NCBI GenBank assembly: GCA_024403995.1
Contig: JAKSQT010000013.1
Span: forward strand, 1-39,446
DNA: 39,446 nt
Reading direction: 5' to 3'
Origin: Ruminococcus sp.
Lineage (GTDB): Bacteria; Bacillota; Clostridia; Oscillospirales; Ruminococcaceae
In this document: piece by piece, positions 1 to 8,900 of the stretch
Layout: each line of letters opens with the position of its first letter
Position numbering within the stretch: the first letter of the stretch is position 1
Program-made: the position numbers and the translations under genes
The notes under the pieces: model-generated
Told to the model about the DNA's origin: nothing
The model's input: only the letters and a program-made list of their open reading frames with translations
Database searches by the model: none

Positions 1-54
1 AAGATACAAGTTTATGACGTACAAAGTCGTCAGACGTGCTTTGTGCGGTGTTGC
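1..54. repeat. Right-hand part of a family B MITE-like element
   Basis: These 54 bases are identical to 37306-37359, the right half of a complete 180-bp element at 37185-37364. The piece ends in CTTTGTGCGGTGTTGC, the inner part of that element's terminal inverted repeat. The left half lies outside the window. The element stops two bases from the stop codon of the amidase gene, which is read toward it, so it may form the 3' end of that transcript. Confidence 0.85.
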
Positions 55-56
55 AT

Positions 57-791
57 TTATGAGATAAAAACGCTTTTTGAGTAGCCTGTGATTCCGTGAT
101 AGTTTACAACATACCAGCCATTGATCTCACCTGTGATAGTCAGGGACGCGCCGTTTGGGGCAGAACCGATAATTCTTCCTTCAAGCGACGGATAGCTTCT
201 GATATTCAGACCTGAGCCGTTAGTTCTTACAGTTCCACGCCGTACAGGTATTGGACTTATGAACGGTATCCCGAAATAATCGCAGAGAGAGCGTACCAGA
301 TTACGTGCGATGCTTTCAAGATTATTTTTCAGCCATGCCTCATCTGCGTAGTTGTCATGATAGCCAAGTTCACAAAGAACAGCGACTGCCTTTGTCCGCA
401 GTACTTCACCGAGATAATCTGTCGGCAGGGCACGTACCTTTTCGGGCAGCGGATAGATACTTTTCAGATTATTTGCGGTTATATTCGCAAGATTCTCACT
501 GTATCGGCTTTTAGGAGCGAAATACACATCAATTCCACGCAGCCTGCCTGCAAGATTTTGCGGAGCGGCATTTGAATGCAGAGCAAAATGTACATCATAA
601 TAATCAGCATTGGAGTCCTGAATAGCGCCGTTTACATTGCGTTCAGGATCGTTTCGTACAAAAATTATGCCTGATGAACGCAGATAAGGCTCCATTTTGT
701 CGGCAAGGCGGTTCATGTAAAGTTCCTCATTGCCCTCGGTCGCATACTGATTCCATTCCTGAGTGGACGGACTTAAAAATACCTTTGGCAT
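57..791 (-). CDS. N-acetylmuramoyl-L-alanine amidase with C-terminal SH3b domain
   Basis: This 244-residue protein has an Amidase_3-type zinc amidase domain at about residues 3-175 and a bacterial SH3 domain at about 183-244. Family motifs seen are LSPSTQEWN at the N-terminus (a variant common in clostridial and phage-type amidases), HSNA near residue 72 and CELGYHDN near residue 140, which supply metal and catalytic residues. The enzyme would cut the bond between MurNAc and the stem peptide, and the SH3b part probably binds cell wall. No signal peptide is visible, so release by lysis, a holin or non-classical export is possible. AAAGGAA lies about nine bases before the ATG. The start codon lies inside a long inverted repeat, described separately. 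The family is firm; the physiological role (autolysin or phage remnant) is not. Confidence 0.85.
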   Translation of the reverse strand: MPKVFLSPSTQEWNQYATEGNEELYMNRLADKMEPYLRSSGIIFVRNDPERNVNGAIQDSNADYYDVHFALHSNAAPQNLAGRLRGIDVYFAPKSRYSENLANITANNLKSIYPLPEKVRALPTDYLGEVLRTKAVAVLCELGYHDNYADEAWLKNNLESIARNLVRSLCDYFGIPFISPIPVRRGTVRTNGSGLNIRSYPSLEGRIIGSAPNGASLTITGEINGWYVVNYHGITGYSKSVFIS

Positions 792-847
792 AAAATCATT
801 CCTTTCGTTGAGACATTGGTCTCATTTCATTTTATGCCAAAGGTATT
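778..847 (-). promoter_or_regulatory. 19-bp inverted repeat enclosing the amidase start codon; terminator or attenuator
   Basis: Bases 778-796 and 829-847 are perfect inverted repeats of 19 bp. The inner arm contains the amidase ATG and its first four codons. Nested between the arms is TGAGAC-ATTG-GTCTCA at 809-824. Read on the minus strand the long stem is followed by a run of five T, so it resembles an intrinsic terminator for the upstream serine hydrolase gene. Because the second arm is coding sequence, the same fold would also hide the amidase start codon. The structure is seen; the regulatory effect is inferred. Confidence 0.6.
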
Positions 848-854
848 GAATTGG

Positions 855-2012
855 TTATTTTCTTATAAGTTTGTCATAGACTGCCTTATCGATCTCAACA
901 GCCTGCGGAGTAGTGCTTGCATGGCAGATTTGCGTAAAATAGAGAATAGTGATCTTGTTTTTTACATCACAGCAGAAATATGTCCCTGACCAGCCGTCCC
1001 AGCCGAATTCGCCGTTTGCTGTATGTATCTGAGAGTCGGAGACATTGGCCATTACTCTCATGAAGCAGGAATAATTATAGCCTGAAAGTCTGTCCCACCA
1101 GCCTTTGAGGGCATTTGCAGAAAGTTTAGGGGATGTCATGTAATCAAAGGCTTTTTCACTGATGAACCGTCTGCCGTTATAAACTCCGCCGCTGCACAGC
1201 ATATTTGCAAATTTTGCGTAGTCATCAATAGTGGAGAACAGACCTGCGCCGCCCGATTCAAATGCAGGAGGTTCGGTTCTGTCTTTTATGCCGAGATGAT
1301 CGATATTTTCCTTTACAAGACCGATTTCGGTGTATTTGTAAATAGATGCAAGACGGCTGAATTTTTCTTTCGGGACATAGAAATCAGTGTCGGTCATGCC
1401 AAGCGGATCGAGGATATATTTATGCAGAAATTCGCTGTATTTCATGCCTGATGCTTTTTCTATCACGGCAGCCGTAACATCTGCTGAAATGCCGTAAAGC
1501 CAGTATTCACCCGGAATATTGTACAGCGGAAGTCCGGCTGCTCTGCTTATGATATCGGCAGTGCTAAGATTATTGCTCATTGCCTCCTCTAAAAGCTTTG
1601 CCGAGGCTTTTGCGGATTCACACCAGTCTCCGGGATATGCAAGTCCTGATGTCATTGTGAAAAGATGCTCCATAGTTATCGGTATTTGGCATTTCTCGGC
1701 TTTGCCTTCAGGTGTAATATATGTCATGTCTGAAAATTCAGGAAATATCTCACGCAATTCGGTATCAGGAGCAAAAAGTCCCATATCAGCTGCAATCATA
1801 GCAGCGGCAGCAGTAATTGGCTTTGTAAGTGAGAAAAGACGGCATATGCTGTCACGCCGCATAGGCGAAGCCGACTCTTTATCGGCATAACCGAAACATC
1901 CCGAATAAATTTCTTCACCGTTATGGAAAACAAGACAATCAGCGCCAATAGTTGAGCCGTCAGAAACAGATTTCTGAATGATGTTATCAATAGTATTTCT
2001 CGTAAAAATCAC
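855..2012 (-). CDS. Beta-lactamase-family serine hydrolase (class C/esterase-like)
   Basis: The 385-residue protein belongs to the Beta-lactamase (PF00144) superfamily of penicillin-binding-protein-like hydrolases. The catalytic SxxK is SLTK at residues 61-64. A second-motif tyrosine lies in LYGISADVTAAVIEKASG near residue 172, and the conserved C-terminal FGWDGWSGTYF block is present. Such proteins are mostly esterases or D-amino-acid peptidases rather than resistance enzymes, and the substrate cannot be predicted. No signal peptide is seen, suggesting a cytoplasmic location. The start is uncertain: the longest frame begins at a GTG fused directly to the GAGG ribosome site, which leaves no normal spacing. 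The gene is divergent from tyrA and precedes the amidase gene on the same strand. Confidence 0.85.
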   Translation of the reverse strand: MIFTRNTIDNIIQKSVSDGSTIGADCLVFHNGEEIYSGCFGYADKESASPMRRDSICRLFSLTKPITAAAAMIAADMGLFAPDTELREIFPEFSDMTYITPEGKAEKCQIPITMEHLFTMTSGLAYPGDWCESAKASAKLLEEAMSNNLSTADIISRAAGLPLYNIPGEYWLYGISADVTAAVIEKASGMKYSEFLHKYILDPLGMTDTDFYVPKEKFSRLASIYKYTEIGLVKENIDHLGIKDRTEPPAFESGGAGLFSTIDDYAKFANMLCSGGVYNGRRFISEKAFDYMTSPKLSANALKGWWDRLSGYNYSCFMRVMANVSDSQIHTANGEFGWDGWSGTYFCCDVKNKITILYFTQICHASTTPQAVEIDKAVYDKLIRK

Positions 2013-2038
2013 CTCGTGAAAAAAATAATAAAAAGCAC

Positions 2039-2073
2039 TTGACTTTTCTTGTTTAAAGTGTTATACTTTAAAC
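2039..2073 (+). promoter_or_regulatory. tyrA promoter with a palindromic operator-like site over the -10
   Basis: TTGACT at 2039-2044 and TATACT at 2062-2067 are 17 bases apart, a good sigma-A promoter. A perfect inverted repeat, GTTTAAAGT at 2051-2059 and ACTTTAAAC at 2065-2073, overlaps the -10 box. Its size and position suit a dimeric repressor, but I do not recognise the regulator. Confidence 0.65.
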
Positions 2074-2102
2074 AGCAAAAGAATTTGAAAGGAAGCTTTG
2101 AT

Positions 2103-2954
2103 ATGAATATACTTGTTGTCGGACTTGGACTTATCGGAGGTTCACTCTGTAAGGCTATGAAAAAATACACATACCATACGGTTGCAGGTTCTGACCTCAA
2201 TCATGAAATTGAATTTGCCGCCCTCAGAGACGTGGCAATGGACGAGGCATTTGACGGAGATTACAGCAAATTCGACCTTGCAGTAATTGCACTTTTTCCC
2301 GAGGCAGCAGAGAGATTTTTCACTGAAAATGCTGCAAAATTCCGCAAAGGAACGCTTATTACAGACGTATGCGGAATAAAGGGCGAATTTTCGATGAGAA
2401 TGAAGCAGACTGCTGAGGCTAACGGACTGAGATATGTCGGTATACATCCGATGGCAGGCAAGGAATTCGGCGGATATTCCAACAGTACCGCTGAGCTGTT
2501 TCAGAAAGCCAACTTTATAATTGCACCGTTTGAGGACAGCCGTGAAGATGATATTGAGAAGCTCAGACAGCTTGCTCTTGAAGTTGGTGCAGGAAAAATC
2601 GTTATAACAAGCCCTGAAAATCATGATAAAATGATAGCTTACACATCTCAGCTTGCACATATAGTATCAAGTGCATATGTAAAAAGTCCTGAACTTGGGC
2701 TTGAATGCGGATTCAGCGGCGGCAGTTTTCAGGATATGACCAGAATTGCCACTATGAACGAAAAAATGTGGACTGACCTTTTCATGCAGAACCGTGAGCA
2801 TCTGAAATATGAGCTTAATACACTTATCGACAATCTTAAAAAGTACAGCGATGCGCTTGAAAATGAGGATGCCGAGCAGATGCGCTCACTCATTGCAGAG
2901 GGCAGAAAGCTGAAAGAAGACAACCTTCGTCACAGAGTTGGTCAGCCTAACTGA
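2103..2954 (+). CDS. tyrA: Prephenate dehydrogenase
   Basis: TyrA oxidises and decarboxylates prephenate to 4-hydroxyphenylpyruvate using NAD(P), a step of tyrosine synthesis. The N-terminal Rossmann motif GLGLIGGS follows the first strand at residues 6-13. ITDVCGIKG, HPMAGKEFGGY and the helical-domain SQLAHIVSSAY are typical of the family. The length of 283 residues fits a single-domain TyrA with no fused chorismate mutase or ACT domain, so feedback control by tyrosine would have to come from elsewhere. The start is the ATG after GAAAGGAAGC; a longer frame would run back through the promoter. The 3' end overlaps the convergent pseudouridine synthase gene by 13 bases. Confidence 0.9.
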   Translation: MNILVVGLGLIGGSLCKAMKKYTYHTVAGSDLNHEIEFAALRDVAMDEAFDGDYSKFDLAVIALFPEAAERFFTENAAKFRKGTLITDVCGIKGEFSMRMKQTAEANGLRYVGIHPMAGKEFGGYSNSTAELFQKANFIIAPFEDSREDDIEKLRQLALEVGAGKIVITSPENHDKMIAYTSQLAHIVSSAYVKSPELGLECGFSGGSFQDMTRIATMNEKMWTDLFMQNREHLKYELNTLIDNLKKYSDALENEDAEQMRSLIAEGRKLKEDNLRHRVGQPN

Positions 2955-3898
2955 AAATACTTTTTTTCAAAATCAGGAACAGGGGCATGGACATCAAGCT
3001 TGTTAAGATATTCAAGCGGTGAATTTTCAGGCATATGAAATTCAAGTCTGTATGCGCACAAAGCCTGATAGAATACGCCGTAACGCTTGTTTGCAGCTGT
3101 ATTTCCGTATTTCCCGTCACCAAGAAGCGGTGCGCCGATATGCGAAAGATGTGCTCTTATCTGGTGAGTGCGTCCTGTATAAAGAGTGACTTCAATAAGT
3201 GAAAGAACGCCGTTACGTTTCAGTATCTTGTAGCCGGTCTTAATAATTTTATAATCATCGAGGGGACTGTCGGATATTTTAACAATATTCCGTGAGTCCT
3301 CTTTTTTGTGATAGGCGGTAATGATATCTTCGTTTTTCGGCGGCGGAGCAACGGTTATGCAGTGATAGACCTTATTAACAAGCCCGTCACGGATAGCCGC
3401 ATTCATTTCACGGAGTGCAGCCGCATTTTTCACCGCAGTGACAAGACCGCTGGTATTTCTGTCAAGTCGGCTGCAAAGCGCAGGTGCAAATGAACTTTCG
3501 TTTTCAGGCTGGTATTCCTTCTTATTATAAAGGTAATGTTTTACACGGTCTATAAGAGTATCTTCATGGTTTTCGCCGTTGCTGTGGGAGTCAAGTCCGA
3601 GCGGCTTGCAAACTATAATAACATTTTCATCTTCATAGACAATATCTATATCATCAGGTGCATTCATGAAGCTCATATCGTGCTGTTTAGCGGCAGAAAC
3701 CTCGTCCTTGACATAGACTGTTACGTTATCGCCTTCTTCAAGACGGGTAGATATCTCGCATCTTTTTCCGTTTACTTTGATGTCTTTTTTGCGTATCAGG
3801 CGGTACATCATGCTTTTCGGCAGATCTGGCATCGCCTTTGAAATGAACTTATCGACACGTTGTCCGCTGTCGTTTCCATTAATAACAAAACTTTTCAT
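2942..3898 (-). CDS. RluA-family 23S rRNA pseudouridine synthase
   Basis: The 318-residue protein has an S4 RNA-binding domain at about residues 14-75, followed by the RluA catalytic domain. The catalytic aspartate is in SRLDRNTSGLV, where many family members read HRLDR. The GRTHQIRAHLSHIGAPLLGDGKYG block is also conserved. Enzymes with this layout isomerise uridines in 23S rRNA (RluC/RluD type) during ribosome assembly. The target position cannot be assigned from sequence alone. GAGG lies before the ATG. The gene converges on tyrA with a short overlap and no terminator hairpin between them. Confidence 0.88.
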   Translation of the reverse strand: MKSFVINGNDSGQRVDKFISKAMPDLPKSMMYRLIRKKDIKVNGKRCEISTRLEEGDNVTVYVKDEVSAAKQHDMSFMNAPDDIDIVYEDENVIIVCKPLGLDSHSNGENHEDTLIDRVKHYLYNKKEYQPENESSFAPALCSRLDRNTSGLVTAVKNAAALREMNAAIRDGLVNKVYHCITVAPPPKNEDIITAYHKKEDSRNIVKISDSPLDDYKIIKTGYKILKRNGVLSLIEVTLYTGRTHQIRAHLSHIGAPLLGDGKYGNTAANKRYGVFYQALCAYRLEFHMPENSPLEYLNKLDVHAPVPDFEKKYFQLG

Positions 3899-4009
3899 TA
3901 TTCAACCTCATGATAAACATTACTTATATAAAACGCCTAATAAACAACATGAAAAATATACATAATTACTAAAGAATTTGTGTGAATTAATTTTTTCGTG
4001 TAACTTATG

Positions 4010-4038
4010 TTGAAATCAGTGCTGGAGTATGGTATAAT
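4010..4038 (+). promoter_or_regulatory. Promoter of the double GH25 gene
   Basis: TTGAAA at 4010-4015 and TATAAT at 4033-4038 are spaced by 17 bases. Transcription would start near 4045, leaving a leader of roughly 97 bases before the ATG. Confidence 0.7.
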
Positions 4039-4044
4039 ATATAG

Positions 4045-4141
4045 CGAACCGCACAAATAGGTGCGAACAAAAAAGCAAAAGCTTGTATGGCTTAACCGCA
4101 GACAGGCTTCACAAGTGAATGTGAAAGGAGAATTATCAGTA
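4045..4141 (+). other. Structured 5' leader of the GH25 gene, class unknown
   Basis: The leader can form a CGCAC/GTGCG hairpin around 4050-4065. It can also form a second stem pairing CTTGT (4082-4086) with ACAAG (4111-4115) and GGCTT (4089-4093) with AGGCT (4104-4108), before the AAAGGAG ribosome site. I compared it by eye with c-di-GMP-I and ydaO riboswitches and could not place it in either. It is noted as possible RNA regulation only. Confidence 0.3.
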
Positions 4142-5776
4142 ATGAAGCTCTCTCAACGTTTGCTTTCCGCTGTTCTTTCATGTGTGTTCATAGGTTCATC
4201 TGTGATATCTCAGGCAGCATATGCCGATGAAACAGAAACCACAGTATCAACTGATATATATGATACCACAACTTCAACGGAAAGTAAAGAGGAATCAGAA
4301 GAAACAACTGTTACCGAAGCTGACCGGACTTCAGAAACTATTTCCGAAACGACCGTAGCAGAGGCTATGGGTGCGGTTATTGCGGCAGGTGACGCTGCGG
4401 CAGAAATACCGTTCAATGTATTTGAAATTTACGCTGCTCATCAGGGATATATGGAAAACCTTAAAAAAACTCCGTATAAATATCGCAGAGCAGAAGGAAT
4501 TGATGTTTCTGCATGGCAGACTGAGATCGACTGGAAACAGGTCAAGAGTGAAGGCATTGATTTTGCCATTGTCAGAGCCGGTTACGGAAAATTTGCAAAT
4601 CAGGAGGACAAGTATTTCGACAGAAATGTTCGTCAGGCTCAGGCTCAGGGCATCGAAACCGGTGCATACTGGTACAGTTATGCTATGAACGTGGAAGAAG
4701 CAAGAATGGAAGCCGAAGCTTGCTATGAAGTAATCAAGGATTATGATTTTACATATCCTGTTTATTTCGATATTGAAGATCCTACACAGCAGAATCTTTC
4801 AACAAAGGAAATTTCGGCAATGATCGAGACCTTCTGTTCATATTTGCAGGACAGAGGCTACTATGCAGGTCTTTACAGCTATTCAAACTTCCTGAGTACT
4901 CACGTTTATCCGTCAGTGCTTGCAAAGTATGACATATGGGTTGCAAACTTTGCGGTTGCAGTTCCGGCATATTCGTCCGAATACGGAATATGGCAGTACA
5001 GCGACTGCGGACTTGTTGACGGAATTGAAGGCGTTGTTGACCTCAATCATGCATATGTTAATTATCCGAGCATAGTTTCGCCGAATACATATGATCCTTC
5101 AAAATATCCCGATATCACAGAAGGACCTGTTTATCCTGTATATGAGGTCGATAAGGGCATTGCCGAAGGAATAGACATTTCTCAGTGGCAGAAGGATATA
5201 AACTGGGAAAAGGTCAAGAACAGCGGCATGAAATTTGCTATTATCCGTGCAGGATACGGTAAATTTGCTGATCAGGTCGACAGAGATTTTGAAAAAAATA
5301 TGAAGGAAACAGAAAGATTAGGCATAGACAGAGGCGTTTACTGGTACAGCTATGCTACATCTGTTGCAGATGCAGAGCTTGAAGCACAGGTTTGTCTTGA
5401 TACTATCAAGGGATACAAGCTTGAATATCCTGTTTACTTCGATATTGAAGATGAAGTTATCAGAAAGCTTCCGAAGTCAACTGTTACTGCAATTACAAAT
5501 GCATTCTGTTCAAAGATCGAAAGCGCAGGTTATATGGCAGGAATTACAAGCTACACCAATTTCTTGAATACTAAAATAGACCAGTCGCTTTACAAGAAAT
5601 ATGCTGTATGGGTCGCTCATTATAATATATTCAGACCGCAGTTCAGCAAGCATTACGGAATGTGGCAGTATAACAACAAGGGTAAGATTGACGGCATCGA
5701 AGGAGATGTTGACTGTGATTATCTCTATGATGACTACCCGTCGATAATAAAAGAAAGACATCTCAACGGATATTGA
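4142..5776 (+). CDS. Secreted protein with two GH25 muramidase (lysozyme) domains
   Basis: The 544-residue product starts with a signal peptide (KLSQRLLSAVLSCVFIGSS, probable cleavage near AYA-DE). A Thr/Ser/Glu-rich linker runs to about residue 90. Two complete GH25 domains follow at about 118-310 and 340-535. Each begins with GIDVSAWQ or GIDISQWQ and carries the catalytic DxE in YFDIED (D210/E212 and D434/E436). GH25 enzymes cut the MurNAc-GlcNAc bond of peptidoglycan. The domains are clearly homologous but diverged, so the duplication is not recent. The start is the ATG after GAAAGGAG. It probably acts on the cell's own wall or on competing bacteria. A family A repeat follows within seven bases of the stop codon. 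Confidence 0.9.
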   Translation: MKLSQRLLSAVLSCVFIGSSVISQAAYADETETTVSTDIYDTTTSTESKEESEETTVTEADRTSETISETTVAEAMGAVIAAGDAAAEIPFNVFEIYAAHQGYMENLKKTPYKYRRAEGIDVSAWQTEIDWKQVKSEGIDFAIVRAGYGKFANQEDKYFDRNVRQAQAQGIETGAYWYSYAMNVEEARMEAEACYEVIKDYDFTYPVYFDIEDPTQQNLSTKEISAMIETFCSYLQDRGYYAGLYSYSNFLSTHVYPSVLAKYDIWVANFAVAVPAYSSEYGIWQYSDCGLVDGIEGVVDLNHAYVNYPSIVSPNTYDPSKYPDITEGPVYPVYEVDKGIAEGIDISQWQKDINWEKVKNSGMKFAIIRAGYGKFADQVDRDFEKNMKETERLGIDRGVYWYSYATSVADAELEAQVCLDTIKGYKLEYPVYFDIEDEVIRKLPKSTVTAITNAFCSKIESAGYMAGITSYTNFLNTKIDQSLYKKYAVWVAHYNIFRPQFSKHYGMWQYNNKGKIDGIEGDVDCDYLYDDYPSIIKERHLNGY

Positions 5777-5782
5777 TAATAT

Positions 5783-5922
5783 ATATGCATACCGCTGTTA
5801 ACGGTGGTACTCATACAGAAGTTTTTACTATTTATCGGGGAAAACCTTTCTGAGGAAAGGTTTTCCCTCAATAATAAGTACAAAGTTTCTGTATAGGTAT
5901 CACTGTTAAGCGGTATGCATAT
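5783..5922. repeat. Family A palindromic repeat, copy 1
   Basis: The element has perfect 12-bp ends (ATATGCATACCG and its complement) and long imperfect arms. The central hairpin is GGGAAAACCTTTC, loop TGAG, GAAAGGTTTTCCC at 5838-5867, flanked by TTATCGG and TCAATAATAAG. The same core occurs at 22866-22988 and 33301-33574. It sits between the GH25 gene and addB, so it could end the first transcript, although no T-tract follows. Confidence 0.75.
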
Positions 5923-5943
5923 TTCTTTAGGCAGGTGAAGAAA

Positions 5944-8900
5944 ATGGTATATTTTATAACAGGTCAGGCAGGAAGCGGAAAGACTACCGTCATGTTTGAG
6001 AAGATAAAAAATACATCCGGCAGGCAATGCGTGATAGTGCCTGAACAGTTTTCATATGATTTTGATAAAAAGCTGTACTATTACCTTGGAGCAGAGCGTT
6101 TCAATGAGCTGACCTCACTCAGCTTTACGGGACTTTCACGACAGCTTTTCCAGTTATACGGCGATCCGTCAAGAAACGGCGAATATGCCGATGACCTTGC
6201 AAAAATGATACTTGTATATCAGGCTGTTGCCGAGGCAAAGAAAAAGCCGGGCGGAATAAACTTTTTCCACACGGATCATAACGGTTTTGCCGAAAATATC
6301 CTTGATATAATAAACGATATGAAAAGCTCCGGTGTAACTCCAGAGGAACTTGAAAAAAAGGCTGGCTGCTTTGATGACAGGCTGATGTACAAGGCAGGAG
6401 ACGTTGCTTTGATATTTTCTGAATATCAGAGGCTTATGGAGAAATATGGTTTCAAGGACAATCTCGAAAATACCCGTGAGGCTGCAAAACTTGCAGATCT
6501 TCATGGATTTTTCAAAGGACAGAACGTGTATATTGATGAATTTGACAGCTTTTCAGCTGATCAGATCAGAATGATAGATGTTATTGTCTCATCAGCGGAC
6601 AATGTCTGCATAACTTTAAAGACAGACGACCTGAATGCAGGCGATTTTACGTTGTTTGAGCTTGTAAACAAGACTTACAGATGTATTGCGGATATCTGCC
6701 GTTTGCGTCATATTCCATACCGTGTGATCGATTGTGACTCAAATTATCGTTTTGTCAATCCCGAACTTGAATATGTAAGCTCACATATTCTGAGAAATTT
6801 CAGGTATGAGCCTGAAAAAGTGCCTGAACCGAAAAATCTGCACATTTTTGAGGCGAGGGATATGTATAGTGAGGTGGAGTATGTCTGTGCGACAATAAAA
6901 CATCTCATTCATGAGGACAAAAGACTGAAATACCGTAATATAGCGATAGTTTCAAATGATATAACGGCTTATGCCGGTGTTTTGAGGGCAGCATTTGAGA
7001 GATATGACATACCATATTTCATGAGCTTTGAAAAATCGGTGGCTCATACGGCAATAATGGTTTATTTTACGTCAGTTCTTGATTTGCTGAGAACAAATAA
7101 GCTGAAAAGCGAGACAATTTTCCGAATGCTGAAAAGCGGAATGACGGACATATCGCTCACGGACATATCGCTGCTTGAAAATTACTGTTATAAATGGGGC
7201 GTTGACGGAGATATGTGGAAAGAAAGCTTCGCTGCCCCGGATTCCATGCTTGAAAAACTTGAACAGTTGAGGGTATCAGTCATTGAGCCTGTTATTATGC
7301 TGAAAAAACGCCTCAGCAGAAGGAACACTGCTGAGAAAATGTGTGGCCATCTCTATGATTTCCTTGTTGAAAGCAAGGCGGAGAGGAATGTCAGCCGCAT
7401 AATGAATGAGCTTATCAGAAACAGCCGTGACTATGAAGCATCTGAGCTGAAAAGGCTGTGGGGCTGTCTCATTGATATCCTTGACAGCATATATGACACT
7501 CTTGGCGAACAGGAGATAAGTTTTTCAGAGCTGGCACGCATCATAAAATCAATGATAGGCAAGATAAATTATTCATTGCCGCCGCAGACTCTCGATGCAG
7601 TAATGACGGCATCTGCACGCACTGCAAGACTGAATGCGCCGAAGGTAGTTTTTGTCATGGGCGCAAATGATGGCGATTTTCCCAATCAGGTCACGGTTCA
7701 CAGTCTGTTTTTGGAACCCGACAGACAGAAGCTTGCCGAAATGGATATAAGGATATCCACACCTATAGAGGACATGATCGCAGCAGAAAGGCTTGTAGTA
7801 TACAAGGTGCTTTCATCGGCATCGGAAAAGCTGTATATCAGTTATCCGCTTTCAGATCTGTCGGGTCAGTCAAAATATCCTGCACAGACTGTTGACAGTA
7901 TTATCAGAATGTTTGGTACAAGAGTCAGGATTACGGAAAATGATATTCCGATTCATTATTATGCGGCAACATTGCATTCTGCGTTCTATCATTATATGCA
8001 GAACCGGAATTCTGATTCGGTCTCATCAGCATCAGTAAGGGAGGTGCTGATGCGAAGCCCCGAGTATAAGCGCAGAATAGCCTATGTTCTGAGTCGTTCG
8101 GATTATCGGCAGGAATATCATATCGACAAGGATATAATGAAAAAAATCTGCAATTTTGAGCCGCTGATACTGTCTCCGACAAGTGTTGAGGAATACAATC
8201 TGTGCCATTTTAAATACTTCTGCAACCGCTGTTTAAGGCTTCAGACCTGTGAGAAGGTCGAGCTTAATGCAAGAGTTTCGGGCGATATAACTCACGAATG
8301 CATTTATTCGATATTTGCAAAGAGAAGTAAAGATGATTTCCTTAAAATGACCTATGACGAACTTAGACAGGAGATCGATCAGCAGTCAGAAAACTACAGG
8401 CGTGACAAGCTTGCGGGAGATTACGGAAAAGATGCAAAATTCGGGCTGTTTTTCAACAAGTTTACTGACAGGCTTTCGGAATTTTTCCTTTATACACAGC
8501 AGTCGCTTATGGCTTCGGATTTCGTTCCGCACAGATTTGAGGTCGATCTCCGTGAGATGCATTCTGTTGTACTTCCGTTTGCTGACGGCAAAAAACTGAG
8601 TTTCGGCGGCATTGTTGACAGAGCAGATGTGTGTGTGATAAACGGCAGAAAATATGTCAGAATTGTCGATTACAAAAGCAGCCGCAAGGAAATAAATGCT
8701 GAAAATCTTGCAGGCGGAGTCAATATGCAGATGCTTCTCTATATGTTTGCAACAACTGATAATGGCGGTCTGTATGAAGGTTATGAGCCTGCGGGAGTTC
8801 TGTATTCGCCGTTTTCAGTAAATGAAGTTGAACTTGAACGACACAGAATAGACGAGAAAAATATTTCAGCGGTCAACTCTGCACTGAAAACTTCGGCACT

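Noticed and set aside
57-791. A prophage based on the endolysin-like amidase
   Set aside because: No other phage genes, integrase or attachment sites are visible nearby.
855-2012. A beta-lactam resistance enzyme
   Set aside because: The family is broad, no signal peptide is present, and the motif context is closer to esterase-type members.
2049-2102. An 18-codon extension of TyrA from a TTG
   Set aside because: It overlaps the -10 box and operator and precedes the Rossmann strand; the ATG at 2103 has a strong ribosome site.
4061-4141. A 27-codon N-terminal extension of the GH25 protein from a GTG
   Set aside because: It would precede the signal peptide and lacks a ribosome site; the ATG at 4142 has both in place.
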